Assembly: GCA_025738555.1 (NCBI GenBank)
Contig: JAOVFP010000008.1
Location: 4,092,001-4,156,000, forward strand
Direction: 5' to 3'
Length of the DNA stretch: 64,000 nucleotides
Origin: Cyathus striatus
Taxonomy: Eukaryota > Basidiomycota > Agaricomycetes > Agaricales > Nidulariaceae
A model generated the notes under the pieces. The model searched no databases and was not told the DNA's origin. It worked only from the letters and a program-made list of their open reading frames with translations. How positions within the stretch are numbered: the stretch's first letter is position 1; each line of letters begins with the position of its first letter. Both the position numbers and the translations under genes were made by a program. This document shows positions 1 to 8,944 of this stretch, piece by piece.

Positions 1-138
1 CAACCAAGGTCCATGTAACTAAAGTAACTGACAGCTGTCAATCTGTCAATCACATATCTGTCAATCACAGAACTGTCAAGTATAACAGGTGACAGGTGAC
101 AGCTGTCAAAGAAGCTGTGCAACCCTGAATATCTAACA
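1..138 (-). repeat. LTR family 1, copy truncated by window edge
   Basis: This is the start (TGTTAGATAT on the minus strand) of an LTR that recurs at 850, 1056, 3459, 7672, 12832, 15758 and 20409. It has the same run of CTGTCAATCA motifs and the same terminal ATATCTAACA as the other copies. Its other end lies outside the window, so its target duplication cannot be tested. It may be the 3' LTR of the element whose 5' LTR and primer-binding site lie at 838-1486. Confidence 0.75.
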
Positions 139-143
139 GAATG

Positions 144-382
144 TGTTGCATGATGATGTATTAGTCATGTGACAGGTAGAGTCCCTGAGTATTCCATACA
201 TGCCTACCCAGTAATACACAGAGGCTCTTGGCAGGAATAACACACTTGGTCCTTGGGTATATATAATACAACCCAACTTTCACTTGAACAAGACCATATA
301 GCTCAGTTGGTTAGAGCACTCTGAAACTATTAGATAGGTCCCAGGTTCAAACCCTGGTGTGGTCACTTTGCTACATCTAATA
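144..382 (+). repeat. TRIM left LTR
   Basis: This 239-bp LTR begins TGTTGCATG and ends CATCTAATA. A TATA-like stretch TATATATAATA lies near 257-267, about 25-35 nt before the tRNA-like sequence. A Pol II transcript started from that box would therefore begin at or close to the tRNA-like 5' end. Confidence 0.8.
292..365 (+). tRNA. tRNA-like sequence in TRIM left LTR (probably not a decoding tRNA)
   Basis: The 74 nt fold as a tRNA. A 7-bp acceptor stem pairs GACCATA with TGTGGTC, followed by discriminator A. The D-arm contains a perfect A box (TAGCTCAGTTGG). The T-arm has a CCAGG/CCTGG stem and a perfect B box (GGTTCAAACC). The anticodon arm is imperfect: four of five pairs form, and position 33 is A instead of the near-universal U. 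A nominal ACT anticodon is therefore unlikely to work. There is no run of four or more T directly after it to stop Pol III. It is best read as a tRNA-derived Pol III promoter or structural module of the LTR. Confidence 0.6.
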
Positions 383-394
383 GGTTATGGGCCC
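383..394 (+). other. primer-binding site of the TRIM (half initiator tRNA-Met type)
   Basis: GGTTATGGGCCC follows the left LTR directly. It is the reverse complement of GGGCCCATAACC, the anticodon stem-loop sequence of eukaryotic initiator tRNA-Met. Copia-type elements are known to prime from internal fragments of this tRNA instead of its 3' end. The same 12-mer follows two other LTR families here, at 838-849 and 56868-56879 (minus strand). Confidence 0.7.
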
Positions 395-490
395 CGAGCA
401 CTACACTGTGTGTGGGAATCTGCTTATTCAGCAAAGTGTCTCACGGTCACATGATCCAAAAGTCACAAGACCTGCCACATCAGGGGAGAG

Positions 491-729
491 TGTTGCATGA
501 TGATGTATTAGTCATGTGACAGGTAGAGTCCCTGAGTATTCCATACATGCCTACTCAGTAATACACAGAGACTCTTGGCAGGAATAACACACTTGGTCCT
601 TGGGTATATATAATACAACCCAACTTTCACTTGAACAAGACCATATAGCTCAGTTGGTTAGAGCACTCTGAAACTATCAGATAGGTCCCAGGTTCAAACC
701 CTGGTGTGGTCACTTTGCTACATCTAATA
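491..729 (+). repeat. TRIM right LTR
   Basis: This second 239-bp LTR is nearly identical to the left one. It is preceded by the purine tract AGGGGAGAG (polypurine tract) and followed by the target duplication GAATG. The three visible differences from the left LTR are transitions, implying a fairly recent insertion. Confidence 0.8.
639..712 (+). tRNA. tRNA-like sequence in TRIM right LTR
   Basis: This is the same 74-nt tRNA-like fold as at 292-365. One change (TATTAG to TATCAG) turns a G-U pair of the anticodon stem into G-C, so pairing is slightly better. The A and B boxes are unchanged. U33 is again absent. Confidence 0.6.
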
Positions 730-734
730 GAATG

Positions 735-849
735 ATGAATTGTAATGGGACTACCAGAACAATCAGAGGACTGTAATTGAAAAAGGTTGATTGGTGAATA
801 AGCAGTGGTAATATGTTGTGGCAAAGATTAAAAGGCGGGGCCCATAACC
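735..849 (-). mobile_element. internal remnant and primer-binding site of LTR family 1 element
   Basis: Read on the minus strand, this stretch begins with the primer-binding site GGTTATGGGCCC (849 down to 838) directly after the LTR end at 850. It continues for about 115 bp without coding capacity. It shows that LTR family 1 belongs to a half-tRNA-Met-primed retroelement. No purine tract is visible before the LTR at 138, so the element is either deleted or itself a very short non-autonomous form. Confidence 0.55.
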
Positions 850-1486
850 TGTCAGAAGTAACAAGAATAGAGGGGGTGGATGGAGAGAGAATAGAGAATA
901 ACAGAGAGCAAGGAAGGTGATAAGGGAGTGAATAACTCAGACACAAACACTGACACTGACACAAGATGGGGAGGAAACTTGTTATCAACTACCAAAGTAC
1001 AAGGGGTTTATATATACAAGAAAGCACAGCCATGTAACTAAGGTAACTGACAGCTTGTCAGAAGTAACTAGAATAAAGGAGGGTGGTTGAGAGGATAGAG
1101 AGTAATGAAGGAGCAAAGAGGGTGATGAGAGAGCAAATAACTCAAATACAAACACTAACACAGACACAAGATGGGGAGGAAACTTGTTTACTACTACCAA
1201 GTTACAGAGTGTTTATATATACTGAGGGTGTCTACCAAAGTCCCAACCAAGGTCCATGTAACTAAGGTAACTGACAGCTGTCAGTCTGTCAATCACATAT
1301 CTGTCAATCAAGGATCTGTCAATCACAGAACTGTCAAGTATGACAGGTGACATGACAGCTGTCAAAGAAGCTGTGCAACCCTGAATATCTAACACAGCTG
1401 TCAATCTGTCAATCACAGAACTGTCAAGTATGACAGGTGACATGTGACAGCTGTCAAAGAAGCTGTGCAACCCAGAATATCTAACA
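850..1486 (-). mobile_element. LTR family 1 copy, split by a nested LTR
   Basis: This outer LTR runs from TGTCAGAAG (850) to ATATCTAACA (1486) and is interrupted by a second copy at 1056-1394. It has no matching 5-bp flanks (TAACC versus GAATA). That is expected if it is the 5' LTR of an element continuing to the left, and the primer-binding site sits directly beside it. Confidence 0.75.
1056..1394 (-). mobile_element. solo LTR (family 1) nested inside another copy
   Basis: This complete 339-bp LTR (TGTCAGAAG to ATATCTAACA on the plus strand) lies inside the copy at 850-1486. Its flanks carry the 5-bp duplication CAGCT (1051-1055 and 1395-1399). Removing it rejoins the outer LTR's CAGCTGTCAATCTG motif exactly. 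Confidence 0.85.
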
Positions 1487-1511
1487 GAATATCTAACAGA
1501 ATGACCACTGG

Positions 1512-2705
1512 GTCTTCACATCTAAAATAAGCATAAGTGGAGTACCACCAATGGCCAAATATCCTTCTCTAATCAATGCTGAAACCTTCTTAATCCATGC
1601 CTGCCAGCATTAGGGACTGGAACAAACTGCCTGAACAATTTTTTGAAGCTAAACAGTAATATTATTGATGAGACTTGAGGTTAATGCAAGAATGTGAAGA
1701 AATATTACCTTAAAAATTGTGCTGAAAGGGGGACATAAGCACAACACAGTCTCATTCACATTTTCATCTTCATCTGGATCAAAGGATACCACTTCGTCAT
1801 CAAGTAGTGTGTCCAGTGGAAGGGTGATTGCTCTCTTGGTATAATCTACTTCATGAGTTAGCCTTGCAACTCTCTGTGGAATCGAGAACCCCAATGCTTT
1901 CCAATAGCTGTGATTTCTATCAGAATACGAATTACAGAAGATTTAATAATAAATACAAGCCTTAATTGCTGCCAGATGAATTGTATGTGGCATACATCAT
2001 AAGTGAGCCATGTATCTATCAAATGCATATGAGGTCTCTTCATTAAACTTACTTTTGATTGCATCAATCAGTGTGTCATTGTTGCTGGCATTATCCATTA
2101 TGAACACCATAATCTAAACAATAATTGGTGAGCTACTTGTCCAATAATATCATTTATTATGCAAAAACGAGCTCACCTTGTCACTGCTATTCAGTCCATA
2201 GGTCTTCAGTGTATTCCAAACAATTCCAGCCATGTTGTTGCCAGTATGCTGCCCAGATATCTCCTGGAAACCGATTAGCAGCTCTTCTAAATGAATAGAA
2301 TGTGAGTAATTAATTGAATTCTAAACTGAAATTAATCATAATCACTTACCAACTTTCTCATCATTGTTGATATAGTGTGTGATGATAGCTAGGAATGCAA
2401 TTTGATTGCTTGAAGTCCAGGCATCCAGCATCAATGTTACTTTAGAGGTAAGCTACTTTAATAAATGTTTCAATATCAGTTCATTAATTAAAGCACAAAA
2501 ATTGTATATGCACTTCAAACAACTCTCCCATCTTCATAATATGAGTTTGAATCATAGTATGCCCAGAAATCTTGAACAATGGAGTCCTACTATAGTGTGT
2601 ATAGTGTAGAAGTTCCTGAAACTCTGGCTTTTCAACCTCATCAAAAGGCTGATCACATGCAATGATCCATTTAGCAAGCCGATCTTCAAATTCTTCCTGT
2701 CGCCA
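1512..2705 (-). pseudogene. hAT-family transposase relic
   Basis: The minus strand reads, in order from 2705 downwards, a block with LAKWIIACDQPF, a block with TLMLDAWTSSNQIAFLAII, a block with GQHTGNNMAGIVWNTL, and a block with FIMDNASNNDTLIDAI. These are the core blocks of fungal hAT (Ac-like) transposases; the DNASNND segment holds a conserved Asp of the catalytic domain. Intron-like gaps and stops separate the blocks, and the 5' part is cut off at 2705 by the LTR at 2706. The region is CpG-poor like its surroundings. It is almost certainly inactive. The hAT assignment rests on remembered motifs. Confidence 0.7.
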
Positions 2706-3048
2706 TGTTAGAAGTGATCTGACACTTCTCTAATGACTAATGAACCTTATGTAGACTTAGGTAAACTTAGGTACTGGACCTGGGTTGGGACCTTGGTTGG
2801 ACCCTTAGACCTTGGTTGGACCCTTGGACCCTTGGACCCTTAGACCCTCGGACTTTGGTAGATAAGCTAGTAGTATATAATCCTGAGGTCCTACAGTGGC
2901 AATCCCCACTTGCTCACTGTACATTGGACTTCAGGTAAGCTGTACACATACAACTTCAATCTAATACTTGCTCACTGTACATTGGACTTCAGACCCTATT
3001 GTGTCTCTCTCAGTCCTGCAGGTCACTGCCCTGGTTGTATATCTCACA
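2706..3048 (+). repeat. LTR family 2 (left copy, direct orientation)
   Basis: This 343-bp LTR-like unit runs from TGTTAGAAGTG to ATATCTCACA. It contains an internal duplication of about 70 bp around CTCACTGTACATTGGACTTC. It abuts the hAT relic on the left and the copia integrase fragment on the right, without matching 5-bp flanks. A solo copy at 11529-11797 proves the family's ends and its 5-bp target duplication. Confidence 0.7.
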
Positions 3049-4566
3049 TGCTTAGCTGGCAAGATGCATTCTAATCCATTCCCTTCATCTGAATCTCGCA
3101 CTTTTGCCCCCTTAGAGCTCATTCATTCTGACCTCCATGGCCCTTTGCCTACTCAGACTCCATCTGGCTATAGATACTGGATCACATTCATTGATAATTA
3201 CACCAGATATCATTGTGTTGCCTTCTTGAAGAAGAAGAGTGGTGCATTTGATGCTTTCAGGAGTTACAAGTCATTGGTTGAGAACCAACTTGGGAGAAAG
3301 ATTAAAGCTTTACAGGATGACAAGGGAGGTGAATACATGTCTAATGCATTCATCAAGTTCACAGATAGATGTGGGATTGTAAGGAGACATACTGCTCCTG
3401 CCAGACCTCAGCAAAATGGAGTTGCAGAGTGTGCAAATTGCACTATGGCTGATGATGTTGTTAGATATTCAGGGTTGCACAGCTTCTTTGACAGCTATCA
3501 CTTGTCACCTGTCATACTTGACAGTTCTGTGATTGACAGATTGACAGCTGTCTACCTTAGTTACATGGCTGTGCTTTCTAGTATATATAAACCCCCTGTA
3601 CTTTGGTAGTAGTTAATAAGTTTCCTCCCCATCTTGTGTCTGTGTCAGTGTTTGTGTCTGAGTTATTTGCTCTCTTATCACCCTCCTTGCTCCTTTATTA
3701 CTCTCTATCCTCTCAACCACCCTCCTTTATTCTTGTTACTTCTGACAGATGTTACAGCTATGCTTAATGAGTCTCATCTCCCTCCATCATTTTGGGGTGA
3801 ATGCCTATCTTCTATGGTTTATGTGTGGAATCGTCTTCCCACTTCTTCTCTGCCTGACAAGACACCCTATGAGGCATGGCATGGCCAGAAACCTAACCTT
3901 AGCAATCTGCGAGTTTGGGGCTGTACTGCTTATATCTTTGTGCACAAATAGCAGAGAAAGTCCCTTCAACCACATATGCAGAAATGCATCTTCATTGGTT
4001 ACCCAGCTGGGTACAAGGCTTGGAAATTCTACAATCCAACCACCAAGAAGACTGTTATCTCAGAAAGAGCTGAATTTGATGAAAGGCTCTTTCCTGTATC
4101 CAAGCCAACATCTCCAATTCCACCTTACATTATCTCTTCTCCAGAGCCTGCTGTCTATGAATCTACAGATTCATCCATTCCCTTTCCTGATGTTTCCATA
4201 TCACCTCCAAATCATTCTAGCCCTCCAACTAGTCCACCTACAACTCCTATATCATCTCCTACTGCCCCACCAAACCCAACTCCCACCCCTTCACCACCAC
4301 CTCCTGCTCTACCTGCTACTTCTCCACTAGCTCAGAGATGTCTCAGAAGGGAGGTTAGACCTCCTGGTGAGTGGTGGAAAGTAATGGGAAAAGGAAGAGT
4401 ACCTTCTTCACCTGCTCCTCTACCTGATGACTCAGATGAGGATATTCAGGAGCCTAATCCATTTGAGGATAATAGCAGTGAAAATGATCTGGGGGGGTAT
4501 CTGGAGGTTCAATTTGCTGGAGCTGCATCAACAGGAGTTGATCCCAAGAACTACAAGCTTGCCATG
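3049..4566 (+). pseudogene. Ty1/copia integrase fragment, interrupted
   Basis: The fragment encodes the end of the integrase zinc-binding region (CLAGKMHSNPF) followed by the integrase core. The catalytic acidic residues are recognisable in HSDLHGP, QDDKGGEY and PQQNGVAE. It runs on through the C-terminal part, with CIFIGYPAGYKAWKFY, then a long Pro/Ser-rich linker, and ends at DPKNYKLAMC where reverse transcriptase would start. A solo LTR (3459-3747) splits it within the codon after the ADD residues, and one in-frame TAG follows VHK near 3949. Gag, protease, RT and RNase H are missing. The fragment is bounded exactly by two inverted family 2 LTRs. It is inactive. Confidence 0.85.
3459..3747 (+). 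mobile_element. solo LTR (family 1) in copia integrase
   Basis: This 289-bp LTR runs from TGTTAGATATTC to TTACTTCTGACA with the 5-bp duplication GATGT on both sides (3454-3458, 3748-3752). A TATATATAAA box lies near 3584. Removing LTR and one GATGT restores an uninterrupted integrase frame across the site, so the insertion is younger than the copia copy. Confidence 0.9.
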
Positions 4567-4906
4567 TGTGAGATGTACAACCAGGGCAGTGACCTGCAGG
4601 ACTGAGAGAGACAATAGAGTCTGAAGTCCAATGTACAGTGAGCAAGTATTAGATTGAAGTAGTATGTGTACAGCTTACCTGAAGTCCAATGTACAGTGAG
4701 CAAGTGGGGATTGCCACTGTAGGACCTCAGGATTATATACTACTAGCTTATCTACCAAAGTCCGAGGGTCTAAGGGTCCAAGGGTCCAAGGGTCCAACCA
4801 AGGTCTAAGGGTCCAACCAAGGTCCCAACCCAGGTCCAGTACCTAAGTTTACCTAAGTCTACCTAAGGTTCATTAGTCATCAGAGAAGTGTCAGATCACT
4901 TCTAAC
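4567..4906 (-). repeat. LTR family 2 (right copy, inverted)
   Basis: This 340-bp unit is the reverse complement of the unit at 2706-3048, including the same internal ~70-bp duplication. That duplication is absent from the solo copy at 11529. The two units therefore form a large inverted repeat around the copia fragment. Flanks (CCATG, GTAGT) do not match. Confidence 0.7.
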
Positions 4907-6080
4907 AGTAGTACATTTTCCATTGCTATCAGGAAGAGTGCTTACTTAACTACATTCACACAAATCCATGCCATAGGCCTGCAACATGAAGAGATTTAAG
5001 TAAAACAAAAACATGGTGTTTAAACATATTTCTTCCTTGTATTTTGAGATAAAAACAAAGTAGTACTCATATTATATATAATAGATAATCATTTAAATCA
5101 TTTATAGTCAATTTGGGCCTACTTAGAGTTTTGGTCTGACGAAAATCTAAGGCCCTTAGAAACTTAAGTAAATATATTCTACTGGTCATCAAGCAATACT
5201 TGGTAAGATCATGTACCTGGAATATTATCTTCTTATTCTGGAGTCTAATTACAAATATGAGTACTTATTCTGAGCCAAGTCCGAGCAGCTACCCATACTA
5301 ATAAACCAACAAGTACAATTACTACATGTAACTGGTACCATTTCCTGGGCCTGTAACAATGGGTTTCTTTGGTTTTGTGCATATCTACATACCAAAATAA
5401 TGGATGGACATAATACTTTGTAGTTAGTATAGTGGGATCCTGCATTATTCCTATGAAAAGCTACAAGAAGTAACTGACTAAAATGGAGGAGCGCTGAATG
5501 AAATGATTTAGAAGGAAGAGGGGATAGAAGATAAATTCACAGCCCAGTGTTCTGTGGGCCAATTAATACCAAAGTTTTATAGCATATATAATGTTATCAG
5601 AGAAGTATATATCTATAAGTATTAAAAGAAATAAGTTGAAATGAAGTACCTGCAGAGATGGAAAGTTTGAATAAGATGAAAAGGAAGTGATCTAGATAGA
5701 TCAGTGCTCTGCTGCTCTATTGCTATTTTTCATGTCTTCTCAAAAAATTTAAAATTGTGTTGTTAAAATGTGAGATGATAAGATCAATATAAACGATATG
5801 CAGGTGCAACAGAGGAGGAAATATTGGAGAGAAGGAGTAAAGAATAGAGTTCCCACACATATCATTCCTGTGGCATGATAAGTTAGTAAAGGTAGAAGAA
5901 TAAACAACAAATAAATGGTAGATATTATTATACATCTGAGTCAGTGCTACCCTGGAACAGATATTTTAATTCCTTTTCTCTCCAAAATATATAATATAGT
6001 GTATATATTTATGTTACATAAATTACGAGAGGAAAGCTATAAAAATGAGGGAGATATGGCAAACATGGAATGAGGTGTAA
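4907..6080. other. AT-rich intergenic stretch
   Basis: I see no gene, tRNA or clear transposon boundary here. The sequence is AT-rich and CpG-poor, and the short open frames show no family motif. Confidence 0.6.
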
Positions 6081-6189
6081 AATAGCAGGGTGCAGAAGTA
6101 AGCTGCCATTACTGACATGTGACGTACCAGCAACTGGCTACAGACCATTTCTGTATGCAGCCACAGCCACTTCCCACGGGGTTACTTTC

Positions 6190-8160
6190 ATGGATTGTTC
6201 AGAAGGCGCCTGGATCATCCCTCTTCTTTCCATCCCCCCATCACTCCCTTCCTCTCCCCCCCTGCCTTGTCTTGCAAGTGACAAGTATCTCCACCTGATC
6301 GGTGCCTCAGGCCTCATTCCCTCCTCTTCCCTCCTCTTCCTCTTCCTCTCTCCCCTCAAATTAGGTGATAAGCAACCCCATTCTCCACTCCCCACCTCGT
6401 CTGTCAAGCAACGAGAGTGCATGCATCCCCCCTCGTTGCTTACTGGGATGTTGTGTGCATATCTCCCCTTCTCCCCTCCCCACCTTGTCTGTCAAGCGAC
6501 AAGAGTGTGTGCCTCTCCCGTCCTCCTCTCCCCACCTCATCTGTCAAGTGACGAGAGTGCATGTGTTCCCCCTCATCGCTTACTGGGATGTGCATATGTC
6601 CCCCTCCTCCTCTCTTCACCTCATCTGTTAAGTGATGAGAGTGCATGTGTCCCCCCTCCTCTCCTCTACCTTGTCTGGCTAGTGCAACAAGTGTATCATC
6701 AAACTCCATTGCACCTCTTCCTCTTGTCTTGCAAGTGATGAGTAAAGCTGCTTAATTTCCTCTCTCCCTTGCTCGTCTCCTCCCCCTGTCCAACAAGTGT
6801 TGTGCATAATGCCACGCATAGGAACATCAAGCCCCCAAGTGCCGCTTTCTGTGCCCTTCCTTTCCCTCCCTCCCCTGTCTCACTCACCCTCATCTCCCAA
6901 GTGACGAGGCAGCTTCCCTCTCCCTCTCCCTCCCTCCTCCCCTGTCTCGTCTTGCAAGTGATGGACACTGTGTTGTCCCTTCCTTCCCCTCCTCTCTCTC
7001 TCCCTTCCTCTCCCCATCTCCTCCCTCTCCTCATCTTGCAAGTGACACATAGTACCATCTCATCCCGACTCCCATCCCTAGGCACCACAATGCCCAATCC
7101 TCCCCTATGCATATTGCCATGCATAGCAACATTAAGCCCAGTACGAGTGCCCCCTCCTGCACCTTCCCTTTCCCTCCCTCCCCTTCCTCCCTCTCATGTC
7201 ATCGCCCCCTCCCTTCTTCCCCTCTCCTCCTCACTCCTTTCTTTCTCCCTCTCGCTCCCTCTCCTCCCCTGTCTCGTCTTCCAAGTGACAAGTGTCTTGC
7301 TGTCCCTCCTGTCATCCTGTCTCACACTCTACCTCTCGTCTTCTAAGTGATGAGCACAGCTTCAGGGACAGAGAATATCACAACAATGAGCACCATTTTG
7401 GCATCCTTCATCTCCTTCCCTCGTCTTTCCTCTTCCTCATCTCCTCTCTCCCTCATTTCCTCCCTCCCTCATCTCTCCTCTTCCTCATCTCCTCTCTCCC
7501 TTGTATTCATCACCCTCCCTCGTCTCCTTCTCCCCCCCTTGTCTCTCCCCCCCTGTCTCCTTCACCCCCTTTCTTCTCCCTCCCTCATCTCCCTTGCCCC
7601 CTCTCACCCCCTCTTTCCCTTACCCTTGCCCTCTCCTTCACTCTGCCCCCCCCCCTCATACATGTCCCCTCTGTCAGAAGTAACAAGAATAGAGAGGGGT
7701 GGTTGAGAGAATAAGAGGTGATAAAGGAGCAAAGACTCAGACACAAACACTGACACAGACACAAAATGGGGAGGAAACTTATTAATATCTACCAAAGTAC
7801 AAGGGGTTTATATATACAAGAAAGCACAGCCATGTAACTAAGGTAACTGACAGCTGTCAATCTGTCAATCACATATCTGTCAATCACATAACTGTCAATC
7901 ACAGAACTGTCAAGTATGACAGGTGACAAGTGACAGCTGTCAAAGAAGCTGTGCAACCCTGAATATCTAACACCCTCTCTCCCCTTGCTCTCATTTGCAT
8001 GTGACGAGGGCTGATTGTGAGTACTTTCTCCACTCACCCTCTAGCACACTTGCCCTTGTCACTTGCGAGACAAGGGTGAGCATCTTCACCCCTGGGCCCC
8101 TCTTCCTCTCCCCCTCTCTCCTTCCACCCTCTCCCTCTCTTGTTCTCACTCTTGTCCTAG
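6190..8160. repeat. strand-asymmetric pyrimidine-rich degenerate repeat tract
   Basis: For about 1.9 kb the plus strand is dominated by C and T (runs such as CTCCCCTCCC), broken every 50-70 bp by a motif like TCTTGCAAGTGACAAG or GTCAAGTGACGAGAG. The unit is degenerate and no exact period is constant. Open frames in all phases are only low-complexity Ser/Pro/Leu products and should not be called genes. A solo LTR (7672-7972) has inserted into it. Such homopurine-homopyrimidine DNA can form triplexes. Confidence 0.65.
7672..7972 (-). mobile_element. solo LTR (family 1)
   Basis: This 301-bp LTR runs from TGTCAGAAGTAAC to ATATCTAACA on the plus strand and has the 5-bp duplication CCCTC on both sides (7667-7671, 7973-7977). 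It sits inside the pyrimidine-rich tract. Confidence 0.9.
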
Positions 8161-8343
8161 TAATGTTGTCATTTGTGATTATTTCATTTTTAGTTAGTTT
8201 CTTGTGTACTGTAGGTAGTATATTGTATTAGTATAAGTAGTTTGTTGTATGAGTATATGTAGATTGTTGTATTAGCCTAGTTAAATTGTACATTAGTAAT
8301 ATTATTATTATTGTTATTATATGCATAATTTGTGAGATTTTGA

Positions 8344-8392
8344 GAGTCTACCTGCACTCCACTTGATTTCATGGAGGAGTGTTATATACAGA
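8344..8392. repeat. right terminus of a foldback-family element
   Basis: The sequence TTGATTTCATGGAGGAGTGT (8362-8381) closely matches the right end of the proven foldback element at 13317-14203 (ATGATTTCGTGGAGGAGTGT). The matching left end of this copy was not found. It immediately precedes the AT-rich flank of the KDZ-associated relic. Confidence 0.4.
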
Positions 8393-8944
8393 TGATTAGT
8401 ATGGGCTGCTACTTAATTTACATAGAATACTTTTATAGTTCCATATAATTAGGTTATAATTAGTACTAACTACTACTTAATTTACATAGAATACTTTTAT
8501 ATTGCTGTCTAATTAGGATATAATTAGTATGAATTAGGACTTAATTCATGTAGTTTTATTTCTAAACCTTTTCTCCAGCTGTATGGTTAGAGCAAACTAA
8601 CACATAATTCACATGATTTTTTCTAATGCTTTTCCAGTACTCTGTGGTTATGACAATTTAGCAGTAACTATATCACTTTAGCATAAATTATTTACTGTCA
8701 ATTTGTCTCCAAGTCATAATTTTACAGGATTACCATAATTATCATAATTCTTATAAATACTGGTAATTGGATGTATTTATTATAACAAGGATTAATAATA
8801 TGTAAATGTGTAGATAATTATGGAGAAGTATGCCTAAGTTGACTAAATTATAGATCTCAATTTTTCCTGATGTGAACATGCACATGATGAAACAAAGGGA
8901 TATTACAAAGTTCATTTAAACTCTGCTAAATATTTGAAAGTAGG

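Larger units (their letters stand above)
144..729 (+). mobile_element. TRIM: miniature LTR retroelement with tRNA-like LTRs
   Basis: Two direct LTRs of 239 bp (144-382 and 491-729) differ at only three positions I can see. They flank a 108-bp internal region with no coding capacity. Both sides carry the same 5-bp target duplication GAATG (139-143, 730-734). The first LTR is followed immediately by a primer-binding site GGTTATGGGCCC (383-394), and the second is preceded by a purine tract AGGGGAGAG. These are the defining parts of a terminal-repeat retrotransposon in miniature. The ends are TGTTGCATG and CATCTAATA, the latter a one-base variant of the usual CA end. With no proteins of its own it must borrow enzymes, probably from a copia-type element because it shares their primer site. 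Each LTR contains a tRNA-like sequence. Two tandem tRNA-SINEs are an alternative, but these would not explain the PBS, purine tract and shared target duplication. Confidence 0.85.

Noticed and set aside
292..365. A functional nuclear tRNA gene
   Set aside because: The anticodon loop lacks U33, the anticodon stem is mispaired, no T-run terminator follows, and both copies lie at identical places inside LTRs.
6070..7714. Long open frames in the pyrimidine-rich tract
   Set aside because: All are low-complexity Ser/Pro/Leu products that are open on several frames because of base composition; no domain or conserved start is present.
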